Assembly (NCBI RefSeq): GCF_011808225.1
Contig: NZ_SOYS01000001.1
Coordinates: 310,001-374,000, forward strand
From: Cedecea colo
GTDB taxonomy: Bacteria; Pseudomonadota; Gammaproteobacteria; Enterobacterales; Enterobacteriaceae
Direction: 5' to 3'
Length of the DNA stretch: 64,000 nt
The notes below the pieces were generated by a model, which worked only from the letters and a program-made list of their open reading frames with translations, was not told where the DNA came from and did no database searches. The translations under genes were made by a program, and so were the position numbers. Shown here one piece after another: positions 36,783-45,767 of the stretch. Numbering within the stretch: position 1 is the first letter of the stretch; each line of letters opens with the position of its first letter.

Positions 36783-39476
36783 CTACAGAACGCCTTCCTC
36801 AACGGCGCCTTCCTGCATGACCGTCGTCAGAAACGCCACAATTTTATCTTCAATGCGGCTATCGATGGTTTTCAACCTTAGCAGCGCGATGCCGCATTCG
36901 CCCAGAATGGCCTCTTTCAGCGCGTCGCGTTCACGCTGTTCATGGCTGTCATGATGGCCGCCATCCACCTCGATCACGGCCAGAGGGGACTTTCCTACAC
37001 GATAATAAAAAACAAAGTCGCAGCTTGCGCCCTGCACCATAAAGTCCCGTTGGCGGGCTGTGAAACGGTTATCCAGGCAGGCGATCAGCTGCCTTAGCGG
37101 GACCTGAGCATGCACGGTGAGGACGCGATAAGCAGGTTGCTTCAGGGCATCGTTGATCAGTTGCGCAGCGATCTGCTCTGAGCGGAAGCCTGAGTCATTT
37201 GGGTCGAGCCTGGCCTTCAGCTTTTCTAATGAGCGGTCGTACTCTTCATAGAGCAGATCAAATGCGCTGACCACCGGGCTGTAATGCACCTGCCCCTCAT
37301 CAGCGTAGTAGGACATATAGCGAATTAACGCGGCGATATGCCGATTGTTGCCGGCAAAAACATTGTCGCCGGTGACCAGCGTGAAACGTTTCTGTGCGCG
37401 TGAAACGGCTACGTTGATGAGTTGGGGATCGTCGACAAAGGCAAGCGCCTGGCGGTTTGCCTTCTTGTCCAGTACGGTGGAAAAAACGATCTCTTCGCAT
37501 TCGCGGCCCTGAAACTTATGCACCGTAGCGCTGACAAAATCGGCAGGCAGGGTGCGGTTCGAAAGATTTACCTGAGCGTTGTAGGGCGCGATAAAGCCGC
37601 GGCTGCCTGCCTCATCCCAGTCCAGCGCCGTTAACGACTCAAGCTCGCGCAGGTTGCTGTTGTGACGCGTATGGTTGCCTTTGGCCGTCACCACTAATGA
37701 CAGCGCAGGTTCGCCACCGTCACGCGTCATAGCAATGAGCTGATTGTCATAAAACTGCTTATTGCAGAACTGAATGATTTTGGGATGACAGCGATAGTGC
37801 TCTTTCAGCAGCGTGACCGGCAGCGCATCGTTATACAGCGCAATCAGCGAATCCAGCAGGCTGTGGCTGACGCAATCGTAATGCGGCGCAGGGGCGGGCA
37901 GGGCGATATCCTCCGGCACATGCGCAAGCTGTTTGCGATCGCCAACGACAATAACGTTTCTGGCGCAGGCTAAAGCCAGAATCCCCGGAATGATGTCCTG
38001 CTGCGATGCTTCATCAATAATGACGTAATCCAGTAAGGTGCCCGGAGCGAGAGAGTTAATAATGGAATGCGTGCTGCTGCCCGTCACCGGGTAGCGTTTT
38101 AAGAAATCGGCAAAATTTTTCTGGTAGTTGCTGTCGCTAAGAGTGTTATTCGGCACGATGGATTGCCAAAGGTGCGTGCGCAGAAACGCCATCGAATCCT
38201 GCGTCAGGTTTTGCTGCAATTCCGCGACATCATTGTCCTGTAAAACCTGTTCGCTTTTTGCCAACGCATCGCGCGCCTGTCGCAAACGGGTAAGGTAATA
38301 ATGGCGCTGCAAAGCGAAGAACATCGCCTGACGTTTTGCGGCGGTGTTCAGTAGCTGCGTTTTTACAATACCAAACCTGAATAGCAGCGTTAGCCGGTCA
38401 CGCAGGCCAATACGGTTGGCCGTCAACGACTGGAGAAAGGCCATTAAATCGGTAATTTTGTCTGGCGTCAGCCCGTAACGTTCAACCTCCGGCAGGGTCG
38501 TGATGCCGTGAGAATATAGCCACTGGCTGAGATATTTATCTTCTATACCTAGTTCATCTATTTCAGCACGCAGTTGCGCCACGTCATTTTGGGCGCAGAG
38601 ATAGTTTTTTAACCGGGTTAACTGGCCGGTAATGGCGTCGATTCCAGGTGCGGATGCTGGCGGCTCCTGCGGCATCTCTGGCTGCCCGGCGAAGAACCTG
38701 AGCCGGTTTTCTGCGCTGCCCAATCTGGCAGCCACATAATCCAGCTTTACCTTCGCCAGCTTATCGTAAACGTTATCTACGGCGGTGTTGTTATTGGAAA
38801 CAATGGCGACGCTGCCATTTCGCATCAGGATATTGGCGAGAATATTGAGGATGGTCTGGGTTTTTCCGGTTCCCGGAGGCCCCTCAATCACTGAAATCTG
38901 GGCGCTAAACGCTTGTTCAACCGCTTTCATCTGGCTTTCATTCAGGCCGAAGGGATAGATGAAATTATCCGGCGCGCTGCGCACTGTGTTTTTGCCGCAG
39001 CAGTAGGCTTCTAACGCCGTATCAGGATGCGCCAGGATTTTATCCATCTGCCGCAGGGTATTCTCTGCAATGGGTTTTTTGTCACGGCTGGCGCGGCGTA
39101 ACCTTTGTTCGGCAACCTCGCGGAAATAGGTAAAAACGGCATTATTCTTTAACGACGTCGCAGGCAGAATCTGCACCTCGCCTGCTTTCATTACATAGCA
39201 TCGTTCGGCGTTCGGGTAATAAATAAGAGCGTATTTATTACCGATTATCTCTGCACGCTCGATAAGCTGTGTCTCAGGGCGATCTTTTCTGATAAGCAGG
39301 GTGCCAGTGGCCAGGGTAGCAGGTTCAACCCGGCAGACGCTGAAAGGACGGGTAAACGCTTTCCCGGAAGGAAAGTGACAGGTAAGTTGAAGGCATTGCT
39401 TATTGTTGTCGTAACGCAGCGTCCAGTCAGCGATCTGTGCTGATTTATCTTCCCCATCAACGTAAACGATGACCAT
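36783..39476 (-). CDS. superfamily 1 DNA/RNA helicase with C-terminal DUF2726 nuclease-like domain
   Basis: 897 residues from the ATG at 39476 after GGAGAAG. Walker A is GPPGTGKT at residues 199-206; VIIDEASQ is Walker B with the adjacent motif II residues; VVGDRKQL, FQGRE and NVAVSRAQ are motifs III, V and VI of UPF1/Dna2-like SF1B helicases. An inserted helical domain lies at about 280-470. The last 110 residues contain DFVFYYR and LAVIEVDGGHHD, the pattern of a PD-(D/E)xK fold (DUF2726). Helicase plus nuclease-like tail recalls DNA repair or anti-phage proteins; no partner genes are visible. Confidence 0.85.
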   Translation of the reverse strand: MVIVYVDGEDKSAQIADWTLRYDNNKQCLQLTCHFPSGKAFTRPFSVCRVEPATLATGTLLIRKDRPETQLIERAEIIGNKYALIYYPNAERCYVMKAGEVQILPATSLKNNAVFTYFREVAEQRLRRASRDKKPIAENTLRQMDKILAHPDTALEAYCCGKNTVRSAPDNFIYPFGLNESQMKAVEQAFSAQISVIEGPPGTGKTQTILNILANILMRNGSVAIVSNNNTAVDNVYDKLAKVKLDYVAARLGSAENRLRFFAGQPEMPQEPPASAPGIDAITGQLTRLKNYLCAQNDVAQLRAEIDELGIEDKYLSQWLYSHGITTLPEVERYGLTPDKITDLMAFLQSLTANRIGLRDRLTLLFRFGIVKTQLLNTAAKRQAMFFALQRHYYLTRLRQARDALAKSEQVLQDNDVAELQQNLTQDSMAFLRTHLWQSIVPNNTLSDSNYQKNFADFLKRYPVTGSSTHSIINSLAPGTLLDYVIIDEASQQDIIPGILALACARNVIVVGDRKQLAHVPEDIALPAPAPHYDCVSHSLLDSLIALYNDALPVTLLKEHYRCHPKIIQFCNKQFYDNQLIAMTRDGGEPALSLVVTAKGNHTRHNSNLRELESLTALDWDEAGSRGFIAPYNAQVNLSNRTLPADFVSATVHKFQGRECEEIVFSTVLDKKANRQALAFVDDPQLINVAVSRAQKRFTLVTGDNVFAGNNRHIAALIRYMSYYADEGQVHYSPVVSAFDLLYEEYDRSLEKLKARLDPNDSGFRSEQIAAQLINDALKQPAYRVLTVHAQVPLRQLIACLDNRFTARQRDFMVQGASCDFVFYYRVGKSPLAVIEVDGGHHDSHEQRERDALKEAILGECGIALLRLKTIDSRIEDKIVAFLTTVMQEGAVEEGVL

Positions 39477-39562
39477 TATTTCTTCTCCATGGCGTTGCCA
39501 GCTTTTGCCTGTATTCTGTCTCTGCGAGGCAAAATCAGGCATATTTGGTTTCCCGGATTTCT

Positions 39563-40495
39563 TTATATTTTCCAGTAAGGAGGATCGCCAATTTTCTGCA
39601 CAATAAAATCAATAAACGACCTGACCTTATGGGATACGATCTTTTTCTGCGGGTAAACAATCCAGATTGCCGTATCGCTGGGAAACATACTGAACTCCCA
39701 GCCCGGAAATACTTTCTTAATGCGTCCGCTTTTTTCCTCCTGCCATGATAACCAGTCAGGGAGTATGGCAATACCCGAATGATGGCAACAGGCGTACAGC
39801 ATTGCCGCGCTGTCATTAACGCTGAAACGATAGTTAATGGGTACTCTTAGCCATTCTTCCTCAGAACCAGATTCACGCGCATGCCAGCCGGTACCATGAA
39901 GACGGGAAAACATAATTATGTTCAACCCCTTTTGCACAACCTCCGGATCCCTGGGGTTATCGGGCGGTAAATTTTTCTCTATCCATTCGGCGCTTGCCCA
40001 GGCATAACGCTTCTGCGAAGCCAGCTTACGGGCGTGGATAGTCGAATCAGGGAGTACGCCGATGCGAATACTCAGATCTATCCTTGCCTCAATCAAATCC
40101 TGCACCTCATCATTAAAACTGATGTCTAATGAAATATTAGGATGCAGGCGAAGAAATTCTTCCATAAAAGGCATCACGTGTAACCTGCCAAATGTGCCTG
40201 GCACACTGATGCGCAGAAGGCCAGTCGGCTGTTTATCCATGGCCGAGGTCAAATTACGGGCTTCTTCCCATTGCAGTAACAGTTGCAGAGCATGAGAGTA
40301 AAAGAAATCTCCGGACTCGGTCAGCGTCAACCCGCGCGTTGAGCGGTTAAACAGAGTGACCTGCAAATATTCTTCCAGCTCGGAAATATGGCGGGAGGCC
40401 GTCGAGACTTCTATATTCAGCGCTTTGGCCGCGGCGCTAAAACTTTTCAGGTCTGCTGCGCTGACGAACGTTCTGATTGCGGAAAAATGGTTCAT
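39563..40495 (-). CDS. LysR-family regulator
   Basis: 310 residues from the ATG at 40495 after AAAAGGGGAAA. The winged HTH is at about 3-60 (SFSAAAKALNIEVSTASRHISELE), then a type 2 periplasmic-binding fold; this is the CrgA/YhjC-like branch that often represses a nearby gene. The sugar dehydrogenase gene lies upstream on the same strand, 138 bases away. Its target is unknown. Confidence 0.85.
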   Translation of the reverse strand: MNHFSAIRTFVSAADLKSFSAAAKALNIEVSTASRHISELEEYLQVTLFNRSTRGLTLTESGDFFYSHALQLLLQWEEARNLTSAMDKQPTGLLRISVPGTFGRLHVMPFMEEFLRLHPNISLDISFNDEVQDLIEARIDLSIRIGVLPDSTIHARKLASQKRYAWASAEWIEKNLPPDNPRDPEVVQKGLNIIMFSRLHGTGWHARESGSEEEWLRVPINYRFSVNDSAAMLYACCHHSGIAILPDWLSWQEEKSGRIKKVFPGWEFSMFPSDTAIWIVYPQKKIVSHKVRSFIDFIVQKIGDPPYWKI

Positions 40496-40632
40496 CGTTT
40501 TTCCCCTTTTTATGATGAAGATATTTTTTGGCAATCGAATGCGCTTTGATTAACACAGATTAACACACTCGTTCATAAATTTTTTGCGGGCCTTCTGACC
40601 AACAGAAGGCCCGAATTATAAGGCTACAGCGT

Positions 40633-41937
40633 TTATTTTGCGCTTACACGCCAGACCGTATTTCCAACGTCGTCAGCAACGATCAGCGCGCCTTGCTTAT
40701 CCTGCGTTAAGCCCACAGGTGCGCCATAAAGCTCTTTCTCATCACCGGACACAAAACCACTGACCACGGTCTCAGGGGTTCCCACCGGCTTGCCGTCCTT
40801 AAAGGCCACAAAGGAAACCTGGTAACCATTGAGCGGGGAGCGATCCCAGCTGCCATGCTCGCTGATAAAAGCGCCGCCCTGATATTTCTGCGGCAACGTA
40901 TGGCCGGTATAGAAAAGCAGGCCCAGAGGTGCCACGTGAGAGCTCAGCGCATAATCAGGCTTTATCGCTTTAGCGACCATATCGGGGCGAGGAGGTTGCG
41001 CACGGCGATCGACATGCTGGCCAAAATAGCTCCATGGCCAGCCATAAAAACCGCCTTCCTGAACGGAGGTAAGATAGTCTGGCACCAGGTCCGCGCCTAT
41101 CTCATCGCGTTCATTTGCGATAGCCCAGAGCTTCCCGGTTCGGGGTTCCCAGCCCAGGCCCGTTGGGTTACGAATGCCGCTGGCGAAAATGCGGCTCGCT
41201 CCCGTCTGCGTATCCACTTCAAGCACGTTCGCACGCCGGTACTCAACGTCGAGCCCATTTTCAGTAATATTGCTGTTAGAGCCTACCCCGACATAGAGCT
41301 TTGTCCCGTCAGGGCTGGCCAGGAGCGCTTTTGTCCAGTGGTGGTTAATGGTGTCTGGCAGATCGGCCAGCTCGGTGCCCGGATCGCTGATATGCGTTTC
41401 TCCGGCCTCATAGCGATAGCGCACGATGCTGTCTGTGTTAGCCACATATAAGTTATCGCCAATCAACTGCACGCCGAAAGGAGAGTGAAGATTCTCCAGG
41501 AAAAGATGCTTTTCCCAGCCGTGACTCCCTTTGCGTAATAAAGTAATGCGGTTGCCGCCTTTGCCCCCTTTGCCGGACTGGTTTTTGACGATACCGGCAA
41601 TAAGTTGCTTCGGCGTCGTCAGCGGCTCTGTGCCGGGACTATTGCTTTCCACTACCAGTACGTCATCGTTCGGCAGGACATAGACCTGGCGCGGGTGCAT
41701 AAAGCCATCCGCCATTTTTTCAATACGCAGTCCGGCGGCTACCTGAGGCTGCGCGCCGGCTTTCCAGCCCACGCCTGAAGGAACCTGCATCGGCGGCATC
41801 AGAAAGTCCCGCGCCTTTGGCATCACCGGATTCGGGCCGGTTTGCTGCTCCGGGGTCAGTTTCGCTTTTTCATCACAACCCGTCAGGGCCAGGGAAAGCG
41901 TCAACATAACGGGAAGGGTGAAGGAGAATTTATTCAT
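40633..41937 (-). CDS. PQQ-type sugar (sorbosone-like) dehydrogenase, lipoprotein
   Basis: 434 residues from the ATG at 41937. A lipoprotein signal peptide ends in LALTGC, so the protein is lipidated and faces the periplasm. The rest is a beta-propeller of the glucose/sorbosone dehydrogenase family, with HPRQVYVLPN, NTDSIVRYRY, SGIRNPTGLGW and AFISEHGSW as conserved blade motifs. Such enzymes oxidise aldoses with PQQ. No haem CxxCH motif is seen. It overlaps the upstream membrane gene by eight bases, so the two are coupled. Confidence 0.82.
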   Translation of the reverse strand: MNKFSFTLPVMLTLSLALTGCDEKAKLTPEQQTGPNPVMPKARDFLMPPMQVPSGVGWKAGAQPQVAAGLRIEKMADGFMHPRQVYVLPNDDVLVVESNSPGTEPLTTPKQLIAGIVKNQSGKGGKGGNRITLLRKGSHGWEKHLFLENLHSPFGVQLIGDNLYVANTDSIVRYRYEAGETHISDPGTELADLPDTINHHWTKALLASPDGTKLYVGVGSNSNITENGLDVEYRRANVLEVDTQTGASRIFASGIRNPTGLGWEPRTGKLWAIANERDEIGADLVPDYLTSVQEGGFYGWPWSYFGQHVDRRAQPPRPDMVAKAIKPDYALSSHVAPLGLLFYTGHTLPQKYQGGAFISEHGSWDRSPLNGYQVSFVAFKDGKPVGTPETVVSGFVSGDEKELYGAPVGLTQDKQGALIVADDVGNTVWRVSAK

Positions 41938-42373
41938 GGTTATAGCCTGTAGACTTTCCAGTACCCGTGGACGAAATAACGTTTGCAATAAGCAGACAGG
42001 CAACGGTAATGATTGACCAGGTTAGATTTTGTGGCGCAACAGCATAGGCATCGCGGCTGTGTACGAAACAATTTAGCGTTGCGGAAATAACCGCTATGAC
42101 GTTCAACCAGAAATGGATTTTTATCGCTGATAGCTGAGGATATGCGGCGCCAACCCAAACCCAAAATAAATTAATCAACCGCGGGATAATGGCAAAAACA
42201 AGCCCCAGAGCGATAAGCCAGCTGGCGCTTTTGGCCCACATGACATTGGTACTGTAAACATAAATAATATTAAAGATAAGGGCGGCAATAAAAAATCCAT
42301 AAGGTATCGGATCTAACAGTTCATATATAACCGACGCAATTTTACTGCGGCGATGTAACGCATGAGCACGCAT
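41930..42373 (-). CDS. DUF2231-type membrane protein
   Basis: 147 residues with four hydrophobic segments (about 22-42, 48-72, 86-104, 118-136) and a basic N-terminus. The layout fits the DUF2231 family, often found next to periplasmic sugar dehydrogenases and cytochromes. It probably sits in the inner membrane with the dehydrogenase encoded directly downstream, possibly passing electrons; that is inference. Confidence 0.7.
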   Translation of the reverse strand: MRAHALHRRSKIASVIYELLDPIPYGFFIAALIFNIIYVYSTNVMWAKSASWLIALGLVFAIIPRLINLFWVWVGAAYPQLSAIKIHFWLNVIAVISATLNCFVHSRDAYAVAPQNLTWSIITVACLLIANVISSTGTGKSTGYNHE

Positions 42374-42729
42374 TATTAATTCCTTGGGATGAGATAAAAA
42401 ACGTGAGGTAAGCTACATATAAAATCATGAAGAAGAATTCAAAAATGAATAAGGCTAACTTTCCCGAAAATACCTCCTGCATTAAATTGCATGTAAAACA
42501 ATCCATTAAATATTATTATACGTATTCTTAACAAACTGGGTACATCAAAAAAGGCAAATCTGTTTTGCGTGAATCAACATACTTAATCAATTAATAATCA
42601 GTTATCGTTATGCGCAGAACACCGTGCTGGCGCGCCAGGCGAATGACCGGTAGCTGGCTGAAAGGCACGGAGTATGTTATCTGTCAGCGTGCGGCGCATA
42701 ACGATATTAATCCGGATGTGAGAGGATAT

Positions 42730-43599
42730 ATGAACAGCTTACCTGAAGTGACCGTTCTTGGCCTTGGTGCGATGGGGCACGCTTTTGCGAGTAATTTATT
42801 GAAGAAAGGTTTCACTGTTAACGCATGGAATCGCTCAGCGGAACGAGGCAGTGATTTAGTATCCAGCGGCCTGAAATTGCATTCAACGCCGCAACAGGCC
42901 GTTGCGAGCGCGGATGTGATTATTTCTGTTCTGGCTGATGGTGAAGTGACGCTCGAGGTGATAAAGCAAATGTCGCCGGGCTGTAAGAAAAACGCCATCT
43001 ATTGCCAGATGGGGACTATCGGCATTCAGGAAACAACGAACGTCATACATACGTTAAAGCAGCTACAGCCAGCAATGGTCTTTATTGACGCACCGGTATC
43101 CGGCACCAAAGCCCCGGCGGAAAATGCGCAGGTTCTGATCCTGGCAAGTGGACAACGTGATAAATGTGCGGCCGCCGAAACGGTGTTTTCTGCCATCTCC
43201 CGCGGAACACAATGGTTCGGCGAGGCCGGAAACAGTCAAAAAATGAAGCTGGTGCTGAATAGCTGGCTGATTACGATGATGCAGGGAGTTGCTGAGAGTA
43301 TGCAGCTTGCTAAACAATTTGGTTTTACGCCCGAGCAGTTCTGGAATGCTCTGGACGGAGGCCCGCTGGCTGCGCCTTACGTCAAAGTAAAACTGGATGC
43401 GATCGCGAAAAATGATTTCGCCCCGCAAATGCAGTTACAGCACGCATTGAAGGACGCAAAGCTGGCGCTGGCATCGGCAGAACCCATGGCGTTGCCCGTT
43501 CTTGACAGGATATCCGAAGTCTGGGAGCAAGCGGCCGCAGACGGATTTGCTCATCAGGATCTTTCCTCGGTCTACGTGTGGCTTGATAAAAATAAATAG
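42730..43599 (+). CDS. NAD(P)-dependent beta-hydroxyacid dehydrogenase
   Basis: 289 residues from the ATG at 42730 after GAGAGGA; the open frame runs 40 codons further upstream without a good start. It has the Rossmann motif VLGLGAMGHAFA, the substrate-binding DAPVSGTKAPAE and the conserved Lys region MKLVLNSW of the 3-hydroxyisobutyrate dehydrogenase/imine reductase family. Substrate unknown. A hairpin terminator follows at 43617. Confidence 0.85.
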   Translation: MNSLPEVTVLGLGAMGHAFASNLLKKGFTVNAWNRSAERGSDLVSSGLKLHSTPQQAVASADVIISVLADGEVTLEVIKQMSPGCKKNAIYCQMGTIGIQETTNVIHTLKQLQPAMVFIDAPVSGTKAPAENAQVLILASGQRDKCAAAETVFSAISRGTQWFGEAGNSQKMKLVLNSWLITMMQGVAESMQLAKQFGFTPEQFWNALDGGPLAAPYVKVKLDAIAKNDFAPQMQLQHALKDAKLALASAEPMALPVLDRISEVWEQAAADGFAHQDLSSVYVWLDKNK

Positions 43600-43616
43600 A
43601 GTTGCGCGCATACAAT

Positions 43617-43645
43617 AAAGCCGGGTTAGCAAACCCGGCTTTGTT
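43617..43645. terminator. Rho-independent terminator
   Basis: AAAGCCGGGTT and AACCCGGCTTT pair around AGCA, followed by TGTT. It ends the dehydrogenase gene and may also serve the small gene on the other strand. Confidence 0.85.
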
Positions 43646-43653
43646 ATTACCTG

Positions 43654-43845
43654 TTATTTTTCAATGAAGCGGTTTAAATAATATCGGTAACTTTCCAGGA
43701 ACCGGGTTTTACAAACAACGTCCATGCTGCCGGTCACCTGTTCCATATTCATTTCCCGGCCCTGTGAATTCATCCGGGCCAGGCTGAAGGCAACAAAATC
43801 AAACTCTTTTTGTGGCTGGTTTTGCGTGTTTTGTACGTATTGCAT
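43654..43845 (-). CDS. small protein of unknown function
   Basis: 63 residues from the ATG at 43845, preceded by a strong GGAGGG six bases or fewer upstream. The sequence is hydrophilic, rich in Gln, Asn and Met, with a C-terminal helix containing RFLESYRYYLNRFIEK. I do not recognise the family; the size and composition are like small stress-induced or biofilm regulators of enterobacteria. The ribosome site makes it a credible gene. Confidence 0.55.
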   Translation of the reverse strand: MQYVQNTQNQPQKEFDFVAFSLARMNSQGREMNMEQVTGSMDVVCKTRFLESYRYYLNRFIEK

Positions 43846-43983
43846 ATCCCTCCTGTTATATTTCAATGAACAATAAGGTCATATGCTTCTTTATCTTTAG
43901 TATAGATACGTTCTTCGTATATTTCCTGCGGCGAGAGAAATAATGTGCGGCTGCTAACGTTCAGTTCCGCTAATTGGCTCTGG

Positions 43984-44022
43984 CTAATACTTAACTATCA
44001 GAACCTTCCCCGACTTATCCAT
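43984..44022 (-). CDS. possible 12-residue peptide gene
   Basis: MDKSGKVLIVKY, preceded on the minus strand by GAGGAGG eight bases before the ATG and followed by TAG. The ribosome site is far better than chance would suggest for such a short frame. Function is unknown; it may also be the N-terminal scar of a lost gene. Confidence 0.25.
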   Translation of the reverse strand: MDKSGKVLIVKY

Positions 44023-44110
44023 TTTATGATCCTCCTCACACAAACCAACTAAAACAACAATATGCAATAAAAAGCAAATATCATGGTTTTTATTTTTGTA
44101 CTGATGTTCG

Positions 44111-44719
44111 GTGAAGATCCACGGAGGCGCGCTGCGAAAGCAGATTTTCCGTGAAGACAACTTCTCCGAAAGGCTCAAAACCATGCGGCCAGCTAAAGAA
44201 GCCATTGGTCGCGCGGCCGTATCGCTGATTTCGGCCAACGACATTATCTTCATTGATTCCTGCACCACTACCCTGATATTCGCGGCGCAGTTTCCTGCCG
44301 TGCCGCTGACCATATTTACCAACTCCTCGCTGATTGCCGAATCCATCAAGCAGAATAACCCTTATGCGAGGGTATACGTGTTGGGAGGAGAATATAATCT
44401 GGAATTCAGGGCAAATTTAGGTGCTGCCGTTGTTGAGCAGATAAACAGCATTCAGGCTGATATCTGTTTTCTGGGGGCCGGCGGGATTGCTCAGCGGGGC
44501 GGTATACAGGTTAAAAGTATCGATGAGGCCTTTGTCTCAAAGGCCATGTTACGGATGAGCAAGAAGAAAGTTATTCTGGCTGACCATACAAAATTTGGCC
44601 AGGATGGCGTAATGAGCATTGCCACTTCAGGCGAAATTGACAGTATCATTACCGATGCTCTTCTGGATAAAAACGCTTACCCATCTCAGGATTTTAATAA
44701 CAAAATCATCCTGGCCTGA
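44111..44719 (+). pseudogene. DeoR-family regulator lacking its DNA-binding domain
   Basis: About 202 residues matching only the sensor half of DeoR-type regulators. It begins at KIHGGAL, the point just after the HTH in full-length members, and has IDSCTTTLIFA, FTNS, LGG and AGGIAQRGG, the sugar-phosphate-binding isomerase-like fold. A TGA at 44102-44104 closes the frame directly upstream, and no HTH is found in the preceding 250 bases. So the roughly 60-residue N-terminal domain has been lost. The GTG at 44111 has no clear ribosome site. Confidence 0.8.
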
Positions 44720-44949
44720 TATCACGAAGCTTTATTCCCTCTCTGAACGATTGATGAAGTTTCGCCAGCAGTGCAGAACCGAACGCCCAGGCGGGATGAT
44801 GAACTCTGTAATCGTGTACCAGAAGCGACGAATCGGCGTTTTCTGGGGAACGGTAAAATATTCTACAATCCTCCGAAAGAAGCGCTGGTTTATTATTGAA
44901 CACCGAAGCGGCCAGGCCTTCCTAAATCAAACATTGGGAGTACAGCAGA

Positions 44950-45726
44950 GTGAACGACAAGGGTCACGATCGTCTTAGCGGCAAGGTTGCTATTATCACT
45001 GGCGCAGGAAGCGGTATCGGCGAAGCTACAGCACGCACTTTCGCCCGTGAAGGCGCGAAGGTGGTACTTGTGGGGCGGCGTGAGGCGCCGCTCCAGGCCA
45101 ATGCCAGCGCTATTCGAGCGGCAGGCGGCGAGGCGCTAGTGATAGCTGGCGACGTCGCCAGGGCGGCCGACGTCGCCGCGATAATCGAGGGCGCAATCGA
45201 AAAGTTTGGCCGTCTGGATTACGTGTTCAACAATGCCGGCATCCAGGGCAAGGGCGCCCCCATCATTGAAATGGAGGAGGAGAGTTTCGACGAACTCATT
45301 GCCATCAACCTTAAGGGACCGTGGCTGATGACGAGGGCAGCGCTCCGGGTAATGATTCCGGCAGGGCGCGGCGGTGCCATCGTCAATACATCTTCGTTTC
45401 TGTCAGTTGCGGCAACCGTCGGTACTTCGGTCTATTCCGCCAGCAAGGCGGGACTGGATGCAATGATCCTCGCGCTTGCACTGGAAGCGGGACCGCATGG
45501 CATTCGCATCAATAACGTGAACCCCGGTGTGATTGATACGCCAATGCTTCGCGCTCACGGTGAGGCCATCATTCCTCCGCTTGCGGCAAGGGCTGCGCTC
45601 GGCCGGGTGGGTATTCCTCAGGACATCGCCGATGCGGTACTGTGGCTTTGTACCGACGAGGCGAGCTTTATCACGGGCCAATCGTTGCTTATTGATGGCG
45701 GCTTTACGATTCCTGGCCCACGCTGA
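44950..45726 (+). CDS. short-chain dehydrogenase/reductase
   Basis: 258 residues of classical SDRs. TGAGSGIGEA binds the cofactor, NNAG follows, with SSFLSV and YSASK giving the Ser, Tyr and Lys of the active site, and the DGGFTIPGPR end. The GTG at 44950 is the start used; a ribosome site is weak. A palindromic operator and a TetR-family gene follow, so it may be regulated by that protein. Substrate not predictable. Confidence 0.85.
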   Translation: MNDKGHDRLSGKVAIITGAGSGIGEATARTFAREGAKVVLVGRREAPLQANASAIRAAGGEALVIAGDVARAADVAAIIEGAIEKFGRLDYVFNNAGIQGKGAPIIEMEEESFDELIAINLKGPWLMTRAALRVMIPAGRGGAIVNTSSFLSVAATVGTSVYSASKAGLDAMILALALEAGPHGIRINNVNPGVIDTPMLRAHGEAIIPPLAARAALGRVGIPQDIADAVLWLCTDEASFITGQSLLIDGGFTIPGPR

Positions 45727-45737
45727 AATTTCTTGAT

Positions 45738-45757
45738 TAGGAAACGATCATTTCCTA
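45738..45757. promoter_or_regulatory. palindromic operator upstream of the TetR-family gene
   Basis: TAGGAAACGATCATTTCCTA, arms TAGGAAA and TTTCCTA around six bases, lies 11 bases after the SDR stop and 10 bases before the regulator's ATG. The same 20 bases recur at 46404. This fits autoregulation by the TetR-family protein. Confidence 0.8.
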
Positions 45758-45767
45758 AACTGCGCAG

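Noticed and set aside
42610-42729. 40-codon N-terminal extension of the beta-hydroxyacid dehydrogenase
   Set aside because: The residues are unlike the family and the ATG at 42730 has GAGAGGA before it.
44706-44903. 65-codon minus-strand frame between the DeoR fragment and the SDR
   Set aside because: No ribosome site and no recognised domain.
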